From the NCBI GenBank assembly GCA_038210375.1, contig JBBQWT010000022.1, forward strand, positions 1 through 51,294: 51,294 nt of DNA, written 5' to 3'. Within the stretch, counting starts at the first letter, position 1. Each line of letters opens with the position of its first letter. The position numbers and the translations under genes were made by a program. Below the pieces are notes generated by a model, which was not told the origin of the DNA, ran no database searches, and saw only the letters and a list, made by a program, of their open reading frames with translations. Below, piece after piece: positions 17,850 to 26,001 of the stretch. Origin of the DNA: JBBQWT01 sp038210375 (GTDB lineage Bacteria > Acidobacteriota > Terriglobia > Terriglobales > Acidobacteriaceae).

Positions 17850-18725
17850 CTACAGCTCGAATTCGTTCCCGCGCTTGAACTGCTCGCGTAGTTCCGGAGA
17901 CTTCAAGTTCTCGCGAATATGCGCCAGGGTTTGTTCGAGACTCAGCAAGGCATCCGCGATGTTATCGGTATTGGTCATGGCGATATCGCGCCACATCGAA
18001 TAAGGGCTTGCGGCGATCCGCGTCATCTCGCGCAGCGCGCGGCCGCCCGCGAGGTGGAGCGGCGCGGTGGCGCCCGACTCAGCTTCAAATTTCTCCGCGA
18101 AATCAAGCAGGCACGATGCCAGCGCCGTGGACATCATCTGCGGAAGCTGGCTACACCACGCGCAAAGCCGGTCGTGACTCTCGGCGTCGATGGGTACGAC
18201 CCGCGCGCCGATGCCGCCGAGAAGGGCCGTCCACTCCGAGGGTTTGTCCTCGGTTACGGTCGCGCCGGTCAGTGCAGTGACAAACCACACCGAATTTTCG
18301 AAGAGCGCCGCCGAGGCGTGCTCGATGCCGCTGTGTTCTTTCCCCGCCATGGGATGCCCGCCGAGAAACCGCTGCGGGTTTCGCGCGGTCTCATCAATCG
18401 CAGCCTCGGCGCGCGCCATGATTTCCGATTTGGTGCTGGCGGTATCCGTGACCAGCACATGCGGGGGCAGTTCCGGCAGAAGGCGTTCCAGTAAATCGAC
18501 GATCGCGGAAACCGGAGTAGCCAGCACCACCACATCGCTGCCGGCGCACGCCGCCAGCGGATCGGACACCGCGTTGTCGATGGCCTTCATCGCCATCGCT
18601 TTCGCCAGCACGGGCTCGTCATCGCAGCCCACGATCCCGCCGGCAAAGCCCTGTTGCTTCAAAGCCAGCGCGAGCGAACCCCCGATGAGGCCGACGCCGA
18701 TGATAGTGATTTGATTTATGCCCAT
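17850..18725 (-). CDS. tyrA: Prephenate dehydrogenase
   Basis: A 291-residue NAD(P)-dependent enzyme that oxidatively decarboxylates prephenate to 4-hydroxyphenylpyruvate on the tyrosine branch. The start MGINQITIIGVGLIGGSLAL at 18725 puts the Rossmann GxGxxG directly at the N-terminus; a TTG start seven codons further upstream (18746) is possible. FLGGHPMAGKEHSGIEHA is the substrate-binding His segment of the family. No ACT domain is present, so feedback by tyrosine through such a domain is not expected. It is the last gene of the trp-aro cluster. Confidence 0.94.
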   Translation of the reverse strand: MGINQITIIGVGLIGGSLALALKQQGFAGGIVGCDDEPVLAKAMAMKAIDNAVSDPLAACAGSDVVVLATPVSAIVDLLERLLPELPPHVLVTDTASTKSEIMARAEAAIDETARNPQRFLGGHPMAGKEHSGIEHASAALFENSVWFVTALTGATVTEDKPSEWTALLGGIGARVVPIDAESHDRLCAWCSQLPQMMSTALASCLLDFAEKFEAESGATAPLHLAGGRALREMTRIAASPYSMWRDIAMTNTDNIADALLSLEQTLAHIRENLKSPELREQFKRGNEFEL

Positions 18726-18755
18726 CGTGGAGGTGGACCGCAGCAAGAGTTCAGG

Positions 18756-19775
18756 TCAGACAATCTCGCGGTCGATCGCCGGAGTGATCATCCGCACTTC
18801 GGCCATGAGCCGCTCGAACTGTTCGGGGTAGAGCGACTGCGCTCCATCCGACAGCGCTTTGTCAGGATTGTTGTGGACTTCGATCAACAGTCCATCGGCG
18901 CCAGCCGCCACCGACGCCCGCGCCATCGATGAAACCTGGTCGCGCCGCCCGGTGCCGTGCGATGGATCGGCCGTCATCGGCAGGTGTGACAGCTTCTTCA
19001 AGATGGGAATCGCGGAAATGTCCATGGTGTTGCGGGTATAGGTTTCAAATGTGCGAATGCCGCGCTCGCACAGGATGACCTCGTAATTTCCGCCCGCCAT
19101 GATGTATTCCGCCGATAGCAGGATCTCTTCGAAGGTGGCCGCGATGCCGCGCTTCAACAACACCGGCTTGCTCACCATGCCCAATTCGCGCAGCAGGTTG
19201 AAGTTCTGCATGTTGCGCGCGCCCACCTGCAAAATGTCAACGTAGGGAAGCATGAGCTCGATCTGCGAGATTTCCATCACCTCGCTGATGATCAAGAGGC
19301 CGAAACGGTCGCCGGCTTCGCGCAGCAGCTTGAGCCCTTCTTCGCCCATGCCTTGAAAAGAATAGGGAGAGCTGCGCGGCTTGAACGCGCCGCCGCGAAG
19401 CACCCTCGCGCCCGCTTGTGAAACCGACTGGGCCACGGAAAAGAGCTGCTCACGCGATTCCACTGAACACGGCCCCGCCATCACCACTACTCCGCGGCCG
19501 CCGATGCTGAGGCCGTTGGCGAATTTCACGATGGTGCCCTCGGGACGAAAGGCGCGGCCCGCCAATTTGTAGGGAACGGTGATGCGATGAACGTGCGCCA
19601 CCCCTTCGAGCATCTCGATTTCGGTGACGTCGAACCCCGGCTTCACGCCGATCGCACCCAGCACCGTCTGTTGCTCGCCGGTGGAGCGGTGCACCTGAAA
19701 CCCCAGCAGGACCAGACGCTCGATCACACTTTGAATGCGCCCTTCGTCCGCCGACTCTTGCATTGCCACAATCAT
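18756..19775 (-). CDS. aroF: 3-deoxy-7-phosphoheptulonate (DAHP) synthase
   Basis: The 339-residue first enzyme of the shikimate pathway, condensing PEP and erythrose-4-phosphate. It belongs to the short (AroA-I-beta) class: an N-terminal ferredoxin-like regulatory domain (about 1-75, MIVAMQESADEGRIQSVIER) precedes the TIM barrel. VVMAGPCSVESREQ, LRGGAFKPRSSPYSFQG, VLLKRGIAATFEEILLSAEY and DPSHGTGRRDQVSSMARAS are the PEP- and metal-binding motifs. Members with this N-terminal domain are usually controlled by an aromatic end product. It lies between the chorismate mutase and tyrA genes. Confidence 0.95.
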   Translation of the reverse strand: MIVAMQESADEGRIQSVIERLVLLGFQVHRSTGEQQTVLGAIGVKPGFDVTEIEMLEGVAHVHRITVPYKLAGRAFRPEGTIVKFANGLSIGGRGVVVMAGPCSVESREQLFSVAQSVSQAGARVLRGGAFKPRSSPYSFQGMGEEGLKLLREAGDRFGLLIISEVMEISQIELMLPYVDILQVGARNMQNFNLLRELGMVSKPVLLKRGIAATFEEILLSAEYIMAGGNYEVILCERGIRTFETYTRNTMDISAIPILKKLSHLPMTADPSHGTGRRDQVSSMARASVAAGADGLLIEVHNNPDKALSDGAQSLYPEQFERLMAEVRMITPAIDREIV

Positions 19776-19832
19776 GATTTCTTCTAACCACCCGGCGCCA
19801 CCAAATACGGTGGAGCTTTCATTCCGCCGCGG

Positions 19833-20120
19833 CTAACTCCGGTCGCCGTGTTTTTCTTCCATCTCGTGTCCCTGCAAGGCGCGCATCACATCAATGATGC
19901 GCTCAAACACCAGCCGTAACTGGCCCGCCGGCAGGGGGCCCCGGTTGTGTTTTTCCACATTTTCGAAAATCGCCTTTTCGCGCTGCGGCTCATACACGGG
20001 CATGCCGGTGTTGCGCTTGAGCTTTCCGATTTCCTGTGCGGCCTGGGCGCGCTGGTTGAGCAGCTCCACCAGGCGGAGATCCATCTCATCAATATTCTTC
20101 CGCCAGTCGCTGATTTCCAT
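19833..20120 (-). CDS. Chorismate mutase, AroQ type
   Basis: A 95-residue all-helical chorismate mutase, converting chorismate to prephenate for the Phe/Tyr branch. The N-terminal helix WRKNIDEMDLRLVELLNQRA, the conserved Arg/Lys segment (IGKLKRNTGMPVYEPQRE) and the C-terminal RLVFERIIDVMRALQ are as in the AroQ fold. The second ATG (20120) is preferred to 20126 because GGAAG then sits seven bases upstream. It is a stand-alone domain, not fused to DAHP synthase or a dehydratase. trpA lies 27 bases upstream and aroF downstream on the same strand. Confidence 0.92.
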   Translation of the reverse strand: MEISDWRKNIDEMDLRLVELLNQRAQAAQEIGKLKRNTGMPVYEPQREKAIFENVEKHNRGPLPAGQLRLVFERIIDVMRALQGHEMEEKHGDRS

Positions 20121-20147
20121 AGTCATTCTTCCGAAGTCAAAAGAGTA

Positions 20148-20930
20148 CTACGATGCGCCAGCCTCCGCTCGCGCCACCAGGCTCCGCACCAGGTTTCCCA
20201 CGGCCTCGGCCGCACCCCGGGGATTAAGACACTGCTCGATGGTCCCCACAATCGCGCTGCCCACCACGCCCGCGTCGGCGAACTTCCCCACCTCACGCAA
20301 CTGCGCGGCGGTGCTGATGCCAAAGCCCACCGCGATAGGCAGATCGGTGAGCGGGCGTAGACGCTCCACTAGTCCGCGAGCATCTTCAGGAAGTTGTTTT
20401 TGCGCGCCGGTCACGCCGGTACGCGATACCGCATAAACGAAGCCGGTGGAGGCATCGGCGATGCGCCGCAAACGGTCGCCGCCACTGGTAGGGGCCGCCA
20501 GAAAAACCGTGGAAAGCCGGCGCGCGCGCATCTCTCTTATGTAGCTCGCTGATTCTTCCAGGGTGAGGTCAACCACCAGGGCGCCATCAAGGCCGGCGTC
20601 TGCCGCGCTCGCGCAGAACTTCTCCAGGCCAAATTGCAGGATGGGATTGAGGTAAGAAAAAACCATCAACCCGGCATTGGACCTGCCCTTGATCCTGGCA
20701 GCCAGTTGCAGCACCTTTTCGAGGCAGGCGCCCCCGCGCAACGCGCGCTCGCTAGCCCGCTGGATCACCGGGCCATCAGCCACGGGGTCGCTGAAGGGAA
20801 CGCCCAGCTCGATCACGTCGGCGCCGGCCGCGATGGCCGCCATCACCACTTCCTCGGTCGTCCCCATTTCGGGGTCTCCGCAGGTGACATAGACAACCAG
20901 GCCGGGCTTATTTCGAAAGGTCAGGGACAT
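20148..20930 (-). CDS. trpA: Tryptophan synthase alpha chain
   Basis: A 260-residue TIM-barrel subunit that cleaves indole-3-glycerol phosphate to indole. Catalytic Glu and Asp are in VIELGVPFSDPVADGPVIQ. FSYLNPILQFG, the DGALVVDLTLEES loop, and the phosphate-binding TDLPIAVGFGIS segment are present. I place the start at 20930 (MSLTFRNKPGLVVYVTCGDP). A frame extension upstream lies inside trpB. It starts 16 bases after the trpB stop. Confidence 0.95.
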   Translation of the reverse strand: MSLTFRNKPGLVVYVTCGDPEMGTTEEVVMAAIAAGADVIELGVPFSDPVADGPVIQRASERALRGGACLEKVLQLAARIKGRSNAGLMVFSYLNPILQFGLEKFCASAADAGLDGALVVDLTLEESASYIREMRARRLSTVFLAAPTSGGDRLRRIADASTGFVYAVSRTGVTGAQKQLPEDARGLVERLRPLTDLPIAVGFGISTAAQLREVGKFADAGVVGSAIVGTIEQCLNPRGAAEAVGNLVRSLVARAEAGAS

Positions 20931-20946
20931 AGGTGGACGCCAGGAC

Positions 20947-22191
20947 TTAAAACTTGAATTTTTGCCGCACGATGCCAAGGTCTTTGTCGCCGCGTCCGGA
21001 AAGATTGACGATGATGGCCTCATCCTTTTTTGTCAGCCGGGCGCGCTTCAAGACTTCCGCCACGGCATGCGCGCTCTCCAGCGCGGGAATGATTCCTTCC
21101 AGGCGGCATAGCTGGTCAAATGCGGCCAGCGCTTCTTCGTCATTGGCGGAAACATATTCGGCCCTGCCGGAATCAGCCAGGCCGGCATGCTCGGGACCGA
21201 TGCCGGGGTAATCCAATCCCGCCGAGATCGAATGAGTGCCGGCGATGTTGCCCTGGGGGTCCTGCAGCACATATGAATATGTTCCTTGCAGCACGCCAGG
21301 GGTGCGGGTCGCGAGCCGCGCGGCGTGATCGCCCAAAGCGGGGCCGCGGCCGCCAGCCTCCACCCCAATGAGCTTCACCTGGGCATCGCCGAGGAACTCG
21401 TGGAAAATTCCGATGGCGTTGGAGCCGCCGCCCACACAGGCAATCACCGCCGCCGGAAGACGGCCTTCCGCCTTGAGTATCTGCGCGCGCGCTTCTTTGC
21501 CGGTGACGGATTGGAAATCCCGCACCATGGTTGGGTAAGGATGCGCGCCCAGCACGCTGCCCAGCAGGTAATGAGTGGTGCGGACGTTGGTGACCCAATC
21601 CCGCATGGCCTCATTGATCGCGTCTTTGAGGGTGCGCGAGCCGGATTTCACGGCGCGCACATCGGCCCCGAGAAGTTTCATGCGGAAGACATTCAATTCC
21701 TGCCGCCGCATGTCCTCCTCGCCCATATAGACGACGCAGTCGAAGCCGAACAGCGCGCATACCGTGGCGGTGGCGACCCCATGCTGACCCGCGCCGGTTT
21801 CGGCGATGATGCGGCGCTTGCCCATTTTTTCCGCCAGCAGCGCCTGCCCGATGCAGTTGTTGATTTTGTGCGCGCCGGTGTGCAGCAGATCTTCGCGCTT
21901 GAGATAAATTCTGGCGCCGCCGCAGTGCTCGGTCAGACGCTTCGCCAGGAACAATGGCGTGGGACGTCCCGCATATTCCTGCAGCAACCGCCGGCATTCG
22001 CGCTGGAATCCGGCGTCGCCTTTCGCCCAGGTATAAGCGGCTTCGAGCTCTTCGAGGGCCGCCATCAGGGTCTCGGGGACATACCGACCGCCGTAGCCCC
22101 CAAACCTTCCCGCCGGACCCGGGGCCGGGGACTGCGCCCTGGTCCGGGAGGCCCGTTTTTTTTCAGGCGCGCTTTTTGCAGTTGCTTTCAT
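20947..22191 (-). CDS. trpB: Tryptophan synthase beta chain
   Basis: The 414-residue PLP enzyme that joins indole to serine. The PLP lysine lies in LLHTGAHKINNCIGQALLAEK. AETGAGQHGVATATVCALFG, the phosphate-binding VGGGSNAIGIFHEF and the C-terminal VNLSGRGDKD are typical. The start at 22191 has GGAGAAG about nine bases upstream. Before the conserved FGGYGGRYVPETL there is a basic, Ala/Pro-rich N-terminal extension of about 30 residues that most TrpB proteins lack. The 148-base gap from trpF could hold an internal promoter, but I see no strong one. Confidence 0.95.
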   Translation of the reverse strand: MKATAKSAPEKKRASRTRAQSPAPGPAGRFGGYGGRYVPETLMAALEELEAAYTWAKGDAGFQRECRRLLQEYAGRPTPLFLAKRLTEHCGGARIYLKREDLLHTGAHKINNCIGQALLAEKMGKRRIIAETGAGQHGVATATVCALFGFDCVVYMGEEDMRRQELNVFRMKLLGADVRAVKSGSRTLKDAINEAMRDWVTNVRTTHYLLGSVLGAHPYPTMVRDFQSVTGKEARAQILKAEGRLPAAVIACVGGGSNAIGIFHEFLGDAQVKLIGVEAGGRGPALGDHAARLATRTPGVLQGTYSYVLQDPQGNIAGTHSISAGLDYPGIGPEHAGLADSGRAEYVSANDEEALAAFDQLCRLEGIIPALESAHAVAEVLKRARLTKKDEAIIVNLSGRGDKDLGIVRQKFKF

Positions 22192-22339
22192 CGGTAAGAC
22201 TTCTCCTGGAGCGTTGCGCCGACAGGCAGGCCCGCGCAAAAATCTGCTTCGATTCGTATGGTGGAATTGGGTACTACGATTTTACGGGACGACAATGCAT
22301 TCCTGTCTTCCGTCGGGGGAAGGAACGCCGGTGCACCAC

Positions 22340-23101
22340 TCAGTGCGCACGCAGGGAAGCCGCGGAGAGTTCGCGCCCTTGTGCCGCCAGCACGAAGGCC
22401 TTCAATTTTTCCGGGTCCTTTTTCCCCGGTCGCCGTTCCACGCCCGAGACCACATCCACCCCGTAAGGATGAAGCAAGCCGATGGCCTCAGCCACGTTTC
22501 CGGGATGCAATCCTCCGGAAACCAGGATGTGGCCGTGGTATTTTCCGGCGATCGCACGCAAACCGCGGGCTGCCATCGCCCAGTCGAAGCTCTTGCCGGT
22601 GCCGCCGCGCGGCGCCGAGGTGCGCCCCGTAGCCGGAGTGCTGGCCGAACGGGAGGTGGCCGGGGAATCGAGCAGGAATGCGTCCGGTTCCTCTCCGCGG
22701 CGAACAAACTCCAGGATGGTGTTCTCAAATCCGTCCACCACCTGGATGCTCTTAACGATCTTAACCTTGCGCCGCTCTGGCCCCTGGCGCAGGGGCAGGG
22801 CTGCGCGCAGCTTCGATACCATCGCCGGGTCCTCGTCACCATGCAGTTGCACCCCGGTCAGGCAAACCCGCCGCACAACCTCCGCAATGTCTTCGGCGGA
22901 TTCGTTTACGAACACCCCAAAAGACTCGATCTTGTTTCCCATGATCGGGCTGAGCTCGCAAATCGCCGTCCGTGCCTTTTCCGGGTGAATGCGGCGCGCG
23001 CTGGAAGCAAACACAAATCCCAGGGCGTTGGCTCCAGCAGCGATGGAAGCCAGTCCGTCTTCAGTGCTGGTGGTGCCGCAAATTTTGATCCAGGTATTCA
23101 T
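22340..23101 (-). CDS. trpF: Phosphoribosylanthranilate isomerase
   Basis: A 253-residue TIM-barrel enzyme that isomerises phosphoribosylanthranilate to CdRP. WIKICGTTSTEDGLASIAAG at the N-terminus contains the catalytic Cys, GVQLHGDED is typical, and the phosphate-binding ILVSGGLHPGNVAEAIGLL closes it. It is longer than the usual 200-220 residues because of a Ser/Ala/Thr/Arg-rich insert of about 20 residues (SPATSRSASTPATGRTSAPR) before GGTGKSFDW, the catalytic-Asp loop. The start at 23101 (MNTWIKICG) is preferred to an ATG seven codons upstream. trpC precedes it by about 115 bases. Confidence 0.94.
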   Translation of the reverse strand: MNTWIKICGTTSTEDGLASIAAGANALGFVFASSARRIHPEKARTAICELSPIMGNKIESFGVFVNESAEDIAEVVRRVCLTGVQLHGDEDPAMVSKLRAALPLRQGPERRKVKIVKSIQVVDGFENTILEFVRRGEEPDAFLLDSPATSRSASTPATGRTSAPRGGTGKSFDWAMAARGLRAIAGKYHGHILVSGGLHPGNVAEAIGLLHPYGVDVVSGVERRPGKKDPEKLKAFVLAAQGRELSAASLRAH

Positions 23102-23216
23102 TCCATTCCAAGAACGAATCAAGCGAGCCAGGGAGATTGCCTTTTATAACTCTTTCATGAAGATAAGTCATCGGGCAAATGCAGGGAGCGGGTAGCAGAG
23201 AGGGAAATGCGAAGCC

Positions 23217-24038
23217 TTACCGGCGCCGTAGCTCTGCCATCAGTTCCGCCAGCTTGGCTCCCGGATCTTCCGCCGCCATCAGCGATTCCCCGATGAGAAA
23301 GGCCTCGTACCCAGCGCTCTTTAGCTTTTTAACGTCCGCCGCCAACTGGATCCCGCTCTCGGCCACCCGAAGCGCGCGCTGGGGCAGCAGTGGGGCCAGG
23401 CGCTCCCCGCAACCCAGATCCACGGTGAAATTCCTCAGGTTCCGGTTATTCACCCCGATCATGGAATGGGCCAAGCCGGCAGCGACCGCGCGCGCGAGCT
23501 CTTCCTCATCATGGATCTCGCATAGCACGTCGAGTCCCGCGTTGCGCGCGCTTTCCCCCAGCTTCGCGAGGCGCTCATCCTCACCCGGTGGAAATGCCGC
23601 CACGATCAGCAGGATGGCGTCGGCGCCATAAGCCTTGGCTTCCATGATCTGAAACTCGTCCACGATGAAATCTTTTCGCAGGCAAGGCAGGGTGGTGGCA
23701 AACGAGGCTTCCTTCAAGTCGGCGAGCGAGCCTAGAAAATATTTTTCTTCGGTGAGAATGCTCAGCGCAGCCGCGCCATTTGCTTCGAGCGCCCGCGCGG
23801 TTGCTGCAACTTCGAGCTGAGGTCGGATGGCGCCGCGCGATGGAGAAGCTCGCTTGAGCTCGGCGATCACCGCTGTCCCCGCCAGCGCTCGGCTCTGCAA
23901 GGCGCTGCGAAACCCCCGCGGAACATGCTGCTCGGCGCGCGCGGTGAGCGCACCCAGTTGCTGCAGGCTGAGCGCGGCCTTCGATCGCGCCACCCGCTCC
24001 CGGGTCACGTCAACGATCTGATCCAGCCGGCTCGCCAT
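23217..24038 (-). CDS. trpC: Indole-3-glycerol phosphate synthase
   Basis: A 273-residue TIM-barrel enzyme that closes the indole ring from CdRP. The catalytic Lys is in AVIAELKRASPSRGAIR, followed by ALSILTEEKYFLGSL, CLRKDFIVDEFQI, LCEIHDEEELARA and MIGVNNRNLRNFTVDL. It is the first gene of the trpC-F-B-A-mutase-aroF-tyrA series. The start at 24038 (ATG GCG AGC) is preferred because a TATACT hexamer lies seven bases before it, as in a leaderless transcript; an ATG two codons upstream (24044) is the alternative. trpE, trpG and trpD are not in the window. Confidence 0.95.
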   Translation of the reverse strand: MASRLDQIVDVTRERVARSKAALSLQQLGALTARAEQHVPRGFRSALQSRALAGTAVIAELKRASPSRGAIRPQLEVAATARALEANGAAALSILTEEKYFLGSLADLKEASFATTLPCLRKDFIVDEFQIMEAKAYGADAILLIVAAFPPGEDERLAKLGESARNAGLDVLCEIHDEEELARAVAAGLAHSMIGVNNRNLRNFTVDLGCGERLAPLLPQRALRVAESGIQLAADVKKLKSAGYEAFLIGESLMAAEDPGAKLAELMAELRRR

Positions 24039-24045
24039 GATCATG

Positions 24046-24051
24046 AGTATA
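24046..24051 (-). promoter_or_regulatory. Candidate -10 element of the trp-aro cluster
   Basis: TATACT followed by seven bases and then the ATG at 24038. No good -35 is visible, and there is no leader long enough for a T-box or a Trp attenuator between this element and trpC. Confidence 0.35.
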
Positions 24052-24163
24052 AATGGCGAATAAACAGCATAGTTCCCGGTGGTCAGACACGGTCCAGAGC
24101 CGCGCATCCCGGTTTTTTGTAGAATGAGCATCCGGCTCGCGAGGGCCGCGAATTACGTCAATT

Positions 24164-24625
24164 ATGAAAACTCCGCCGGGAATTCGCATTGTGGCCGTTC
24201 TGCAATATGTTGCCGCCTGTTTTTATGTGGTCGCCGCCATTCTGGCAACCAACATCGTGCTGCGCAAGGAAGCCATTGGGACAGCCATGGTGATGGGTTC
24301 CAACCGACCTGAACAGGTGATGGCGGGCATGCGCGCGTTTGCCATCATCCTGTTTGCCTGGAGCGTGTTCAGCGCCTTCGCTGGTTTTGGCCTGTGGAAG
24401 CTGCGCCCCTGGGCGCGCGCGCTTACCATTGTGCAAGCGGTCTTGTGGATGATCCTCGGCGTGGTCATGCTGCTTCCTCCGCGAGGCGCCGCCCATGTCC
24501 TGACGGTGGTTCTGGTGCTCATTTTTACCGCCGTGGAGATTGCAGTAGTGTGGTATTTTGAACGCCCCGACGTGCAAGCCGCGTTCCATCGCCGGGCACT
24601 GGAAAAACGACTCGAGGCAAAATGA
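24164..24625 (+). CDS. Four-helix membrane protein (first of a tandem pair)
   Basis: A 153-residue membrane protein with four predicted helices, at about 6-30, 55-75, 85-110 and 115-135. The motif KLRPWARALTIVQA lies between helices 2 and 3. It is paralogous to the next gene, sharing the G(I/V).IVA.L opening and the LRPWAR..TIV motif. I do not recognise a named function; many bacteria have small four-helix proteins with this W-A-R...V pattern. Its stop overlaps the next start as ATGA. It is divergent from trpC. Confidence 0.8.
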   Translation: MKTPPGIRIVAVLQYVAACFYVVAAILATNIVLRKEAIGTAMVMGSNRPEQVMAGMRAFAIILFAWSVFSAFAGFGLWKLRPWARALTIVQAVLWMILGVVMLLPPRGAAHVLTVVLVLIFTAVEIAVVWYFERPDVQAAFHRRALEKRLEAK

Positions 24626-25053
24626 CCCGCCCTGTGGGAGTGACCATCGTTGCAATCCTGAACTTCATCGGCGCCTTCTTTCTCGGCCTCGGCGCCATTG
24701 CTCTCATCCTGGGGGGAAATATCCTGGGCGCGATGCTCAGATCGGGATCGGACCCGCGCGTCGCCACCATGCTGGCGGGGATGGGCGCCGCCCTTGGCGT
24801 GATCTGCCTGATCATCGCTGCCGGGTTGGCGTTCCTCGGGTACGGCAACTGGACGCTCAGGCCGTGGGCGCGCATCGTGACCATCGTCCTGGCGGTCATA
24901 GCCCTGGTTGGCGGGTCGCTGAGCCTGTTCACGGCGGCGATTCACGTCAACGTGGGTCAACTGGGGGGTGGACTGGTGAAACTGGCATATCACGCGGTGG
25001 TCATCTGGTACTACGTGCAACCGGAAGTGAAGCGGGCGTTCGGTGCGGTGTAG
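24622..25053 (+). CDS. Four-helix membrane protein (second of a tandem pair)
   Basis: A 143-residue membrane protein of the same architecture as its neighbour: VGVTIVAILNFIGAFFLGLG, a second helix near 55-75, TLRPWARIVTIVLAVIALVG, and a short fourth helix. The start ATG overlaps the previous stop (ATGA), which implies translational coupling and perhaps a heteromeric partner. The function is unknown. The first gene has a longer charged C-terminal tail, which hints at some divergence of role after duplication. Confidence 0.8.
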   Translation: MTRPVGVTIVAILNFIGAFFLGLGAIALILGGNILGAMLRSGSDPRVATMLAGMGAALGVICLIIAAGLAFLGYGNWTLRPWARIVTIVLAVIALVGGSLSLFTAAIHVNVGQLGGGLVKLAYHAVVIWYYVQPEVKRAFGAV

Positions 25054-25116
25054 GCCACTCCGGCCCTGTGCTAGACTTTTCATGAAGCTTGATCCAGCCG
25101 GTTTCCCAGCCAAACC

Positions 25117-25395
25117 ATGATCCTGTCACGAGAATATGCCGCATACCTGGCCAGCCAGGTCACTAAAAAACTTGTGAGCGGCGAATTCATTGAAACCGCC
25201 GACGTTCCCGGCGTGTCCGCGCGGGTCAATGCCGCCATCGTCGAAGAGCTGAGCCTCGAAGACCGCATCAACGACGAAGTGCGCGCCATCCTGAACCAGT
25301 ACTCCGACGAAATGCGAAAATCCGGAGCGGAATATCAGGAAATGTTCAAGAAAGTCAAAAACGAGCTCGTGCGCAAGTACAAAGCCATCCTGTAA
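25117..25395 (+). CDS. DUF507 family protein
   Basis: A 92-residue soluble helical protein matching the DUF507 pattern: MILSREYAAYLASQVTKKLV at the N-terminus, then INDEVRAILNQYSDEMRKSG and FKKVKNELVRKYKAIL at the end. The family's role is unknown. It is a single gene on the plus strand, converging with the ICMT-like gene, which stops 33 bases away. The start at 25117 is the only reasonable ATG. Confidence 0.88.
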   Translation: MILSREYAAYLASQVTKKLVSGEFIETADVPGVSARVNAAIVEELSLEDRINDEVRAILNQYSDEMRKSGAEYQEMFKKVKNELVRKYKAIL

Positions 25396-25428
25396 AGCAT
25401 CGACTACTATTTCTGGTTTGCGGTGCTT

Positions 25429-26001
25429 TCACCATCGCGGCACAATACCTGGAACTCGTTTCTTATACTCAAGAAATTCCTGCCCGAACCGTCTCTCCAG
25501 CTCGCGGTCTTCCTCGCGAATCATCCACCACCCGGTGACCACCGCAATAGCCAGAAAAACATACAACACTGCCAGGCCACTCCCTATGGTGAGCGCGGTC
25601 AGGGTGCAAAGGTGTCCCAGGTAAATGGGATGCCGCACGCTCGCATGCAGCCCTGTGGCCACCAGTTCCGTTTGCGATGGAGCGGGATCGAGTTCGGGCC
25701 GGCCGATTAAACGGGAGAAGTTGAAACTTCTTCCCGCCCGCGAGTAAATGAACAGTGAAACCAGCGCCAGCGCGATAGCCGGCAGCAACGCCCATGAGGT
25801 CGCATACAGCCGCAGGTGGCGCCATGGCGCGGTTGCGCCCAGCAATAGCAGAATTGCCAACAGCCAGAACAGCAGAAAAATTTTGTAGGGCGAGCGGTGG
25901 CGCGCGCGCCAGTGCCGGCTGAAGGGATGGATGACCAGCCAGAAGGAAGGGATGGTCGCATACACGGCGGCTACTACCCAAGCCACGCCCAGCACCGTCA
26001 T
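25429..26001 (-). CDS. Isoprenylcysteine carboxyl methyltransferase-like membrane protein
   Basis: A 190-residue integral-membrane methyltransferase-like protein of the ICMT/NnrU/phospholipid methyltransferase superfamily. There are five helices. The C-terminal catalytic core is clear: GLHASVRHPIYLGHLCTL (SAM-binding RHP), then WWMIREEDRELERRFGQEFLEYKKRVPGIVP (shown here split: REEDRELERRFG and EYKKRVPGIVP). The substrate is unknown and could be a lipid or a small molecule. Its ATG overlaps the stop of the beta-propeller gene as ATGA, so it is translationally coupled to it. Confidence 0.87.
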   Translation of the reverse strand: MTVLGVAWVVAAVYATIPSFWLVIHPFSRHWRARHRSPYKIFLLFWLLAILLLLGATAPWRHLRLYATSWALLPAIALALVSLFIYSRAGRSFNFSRLIGRPELDPAPSQTELVATGLHASVRHPIYLGHLCTLTALTIGSGLAVLYVFLAIAVVTGWWMIREEDRELERRFGQEFLEYKKRVPGIVPRW

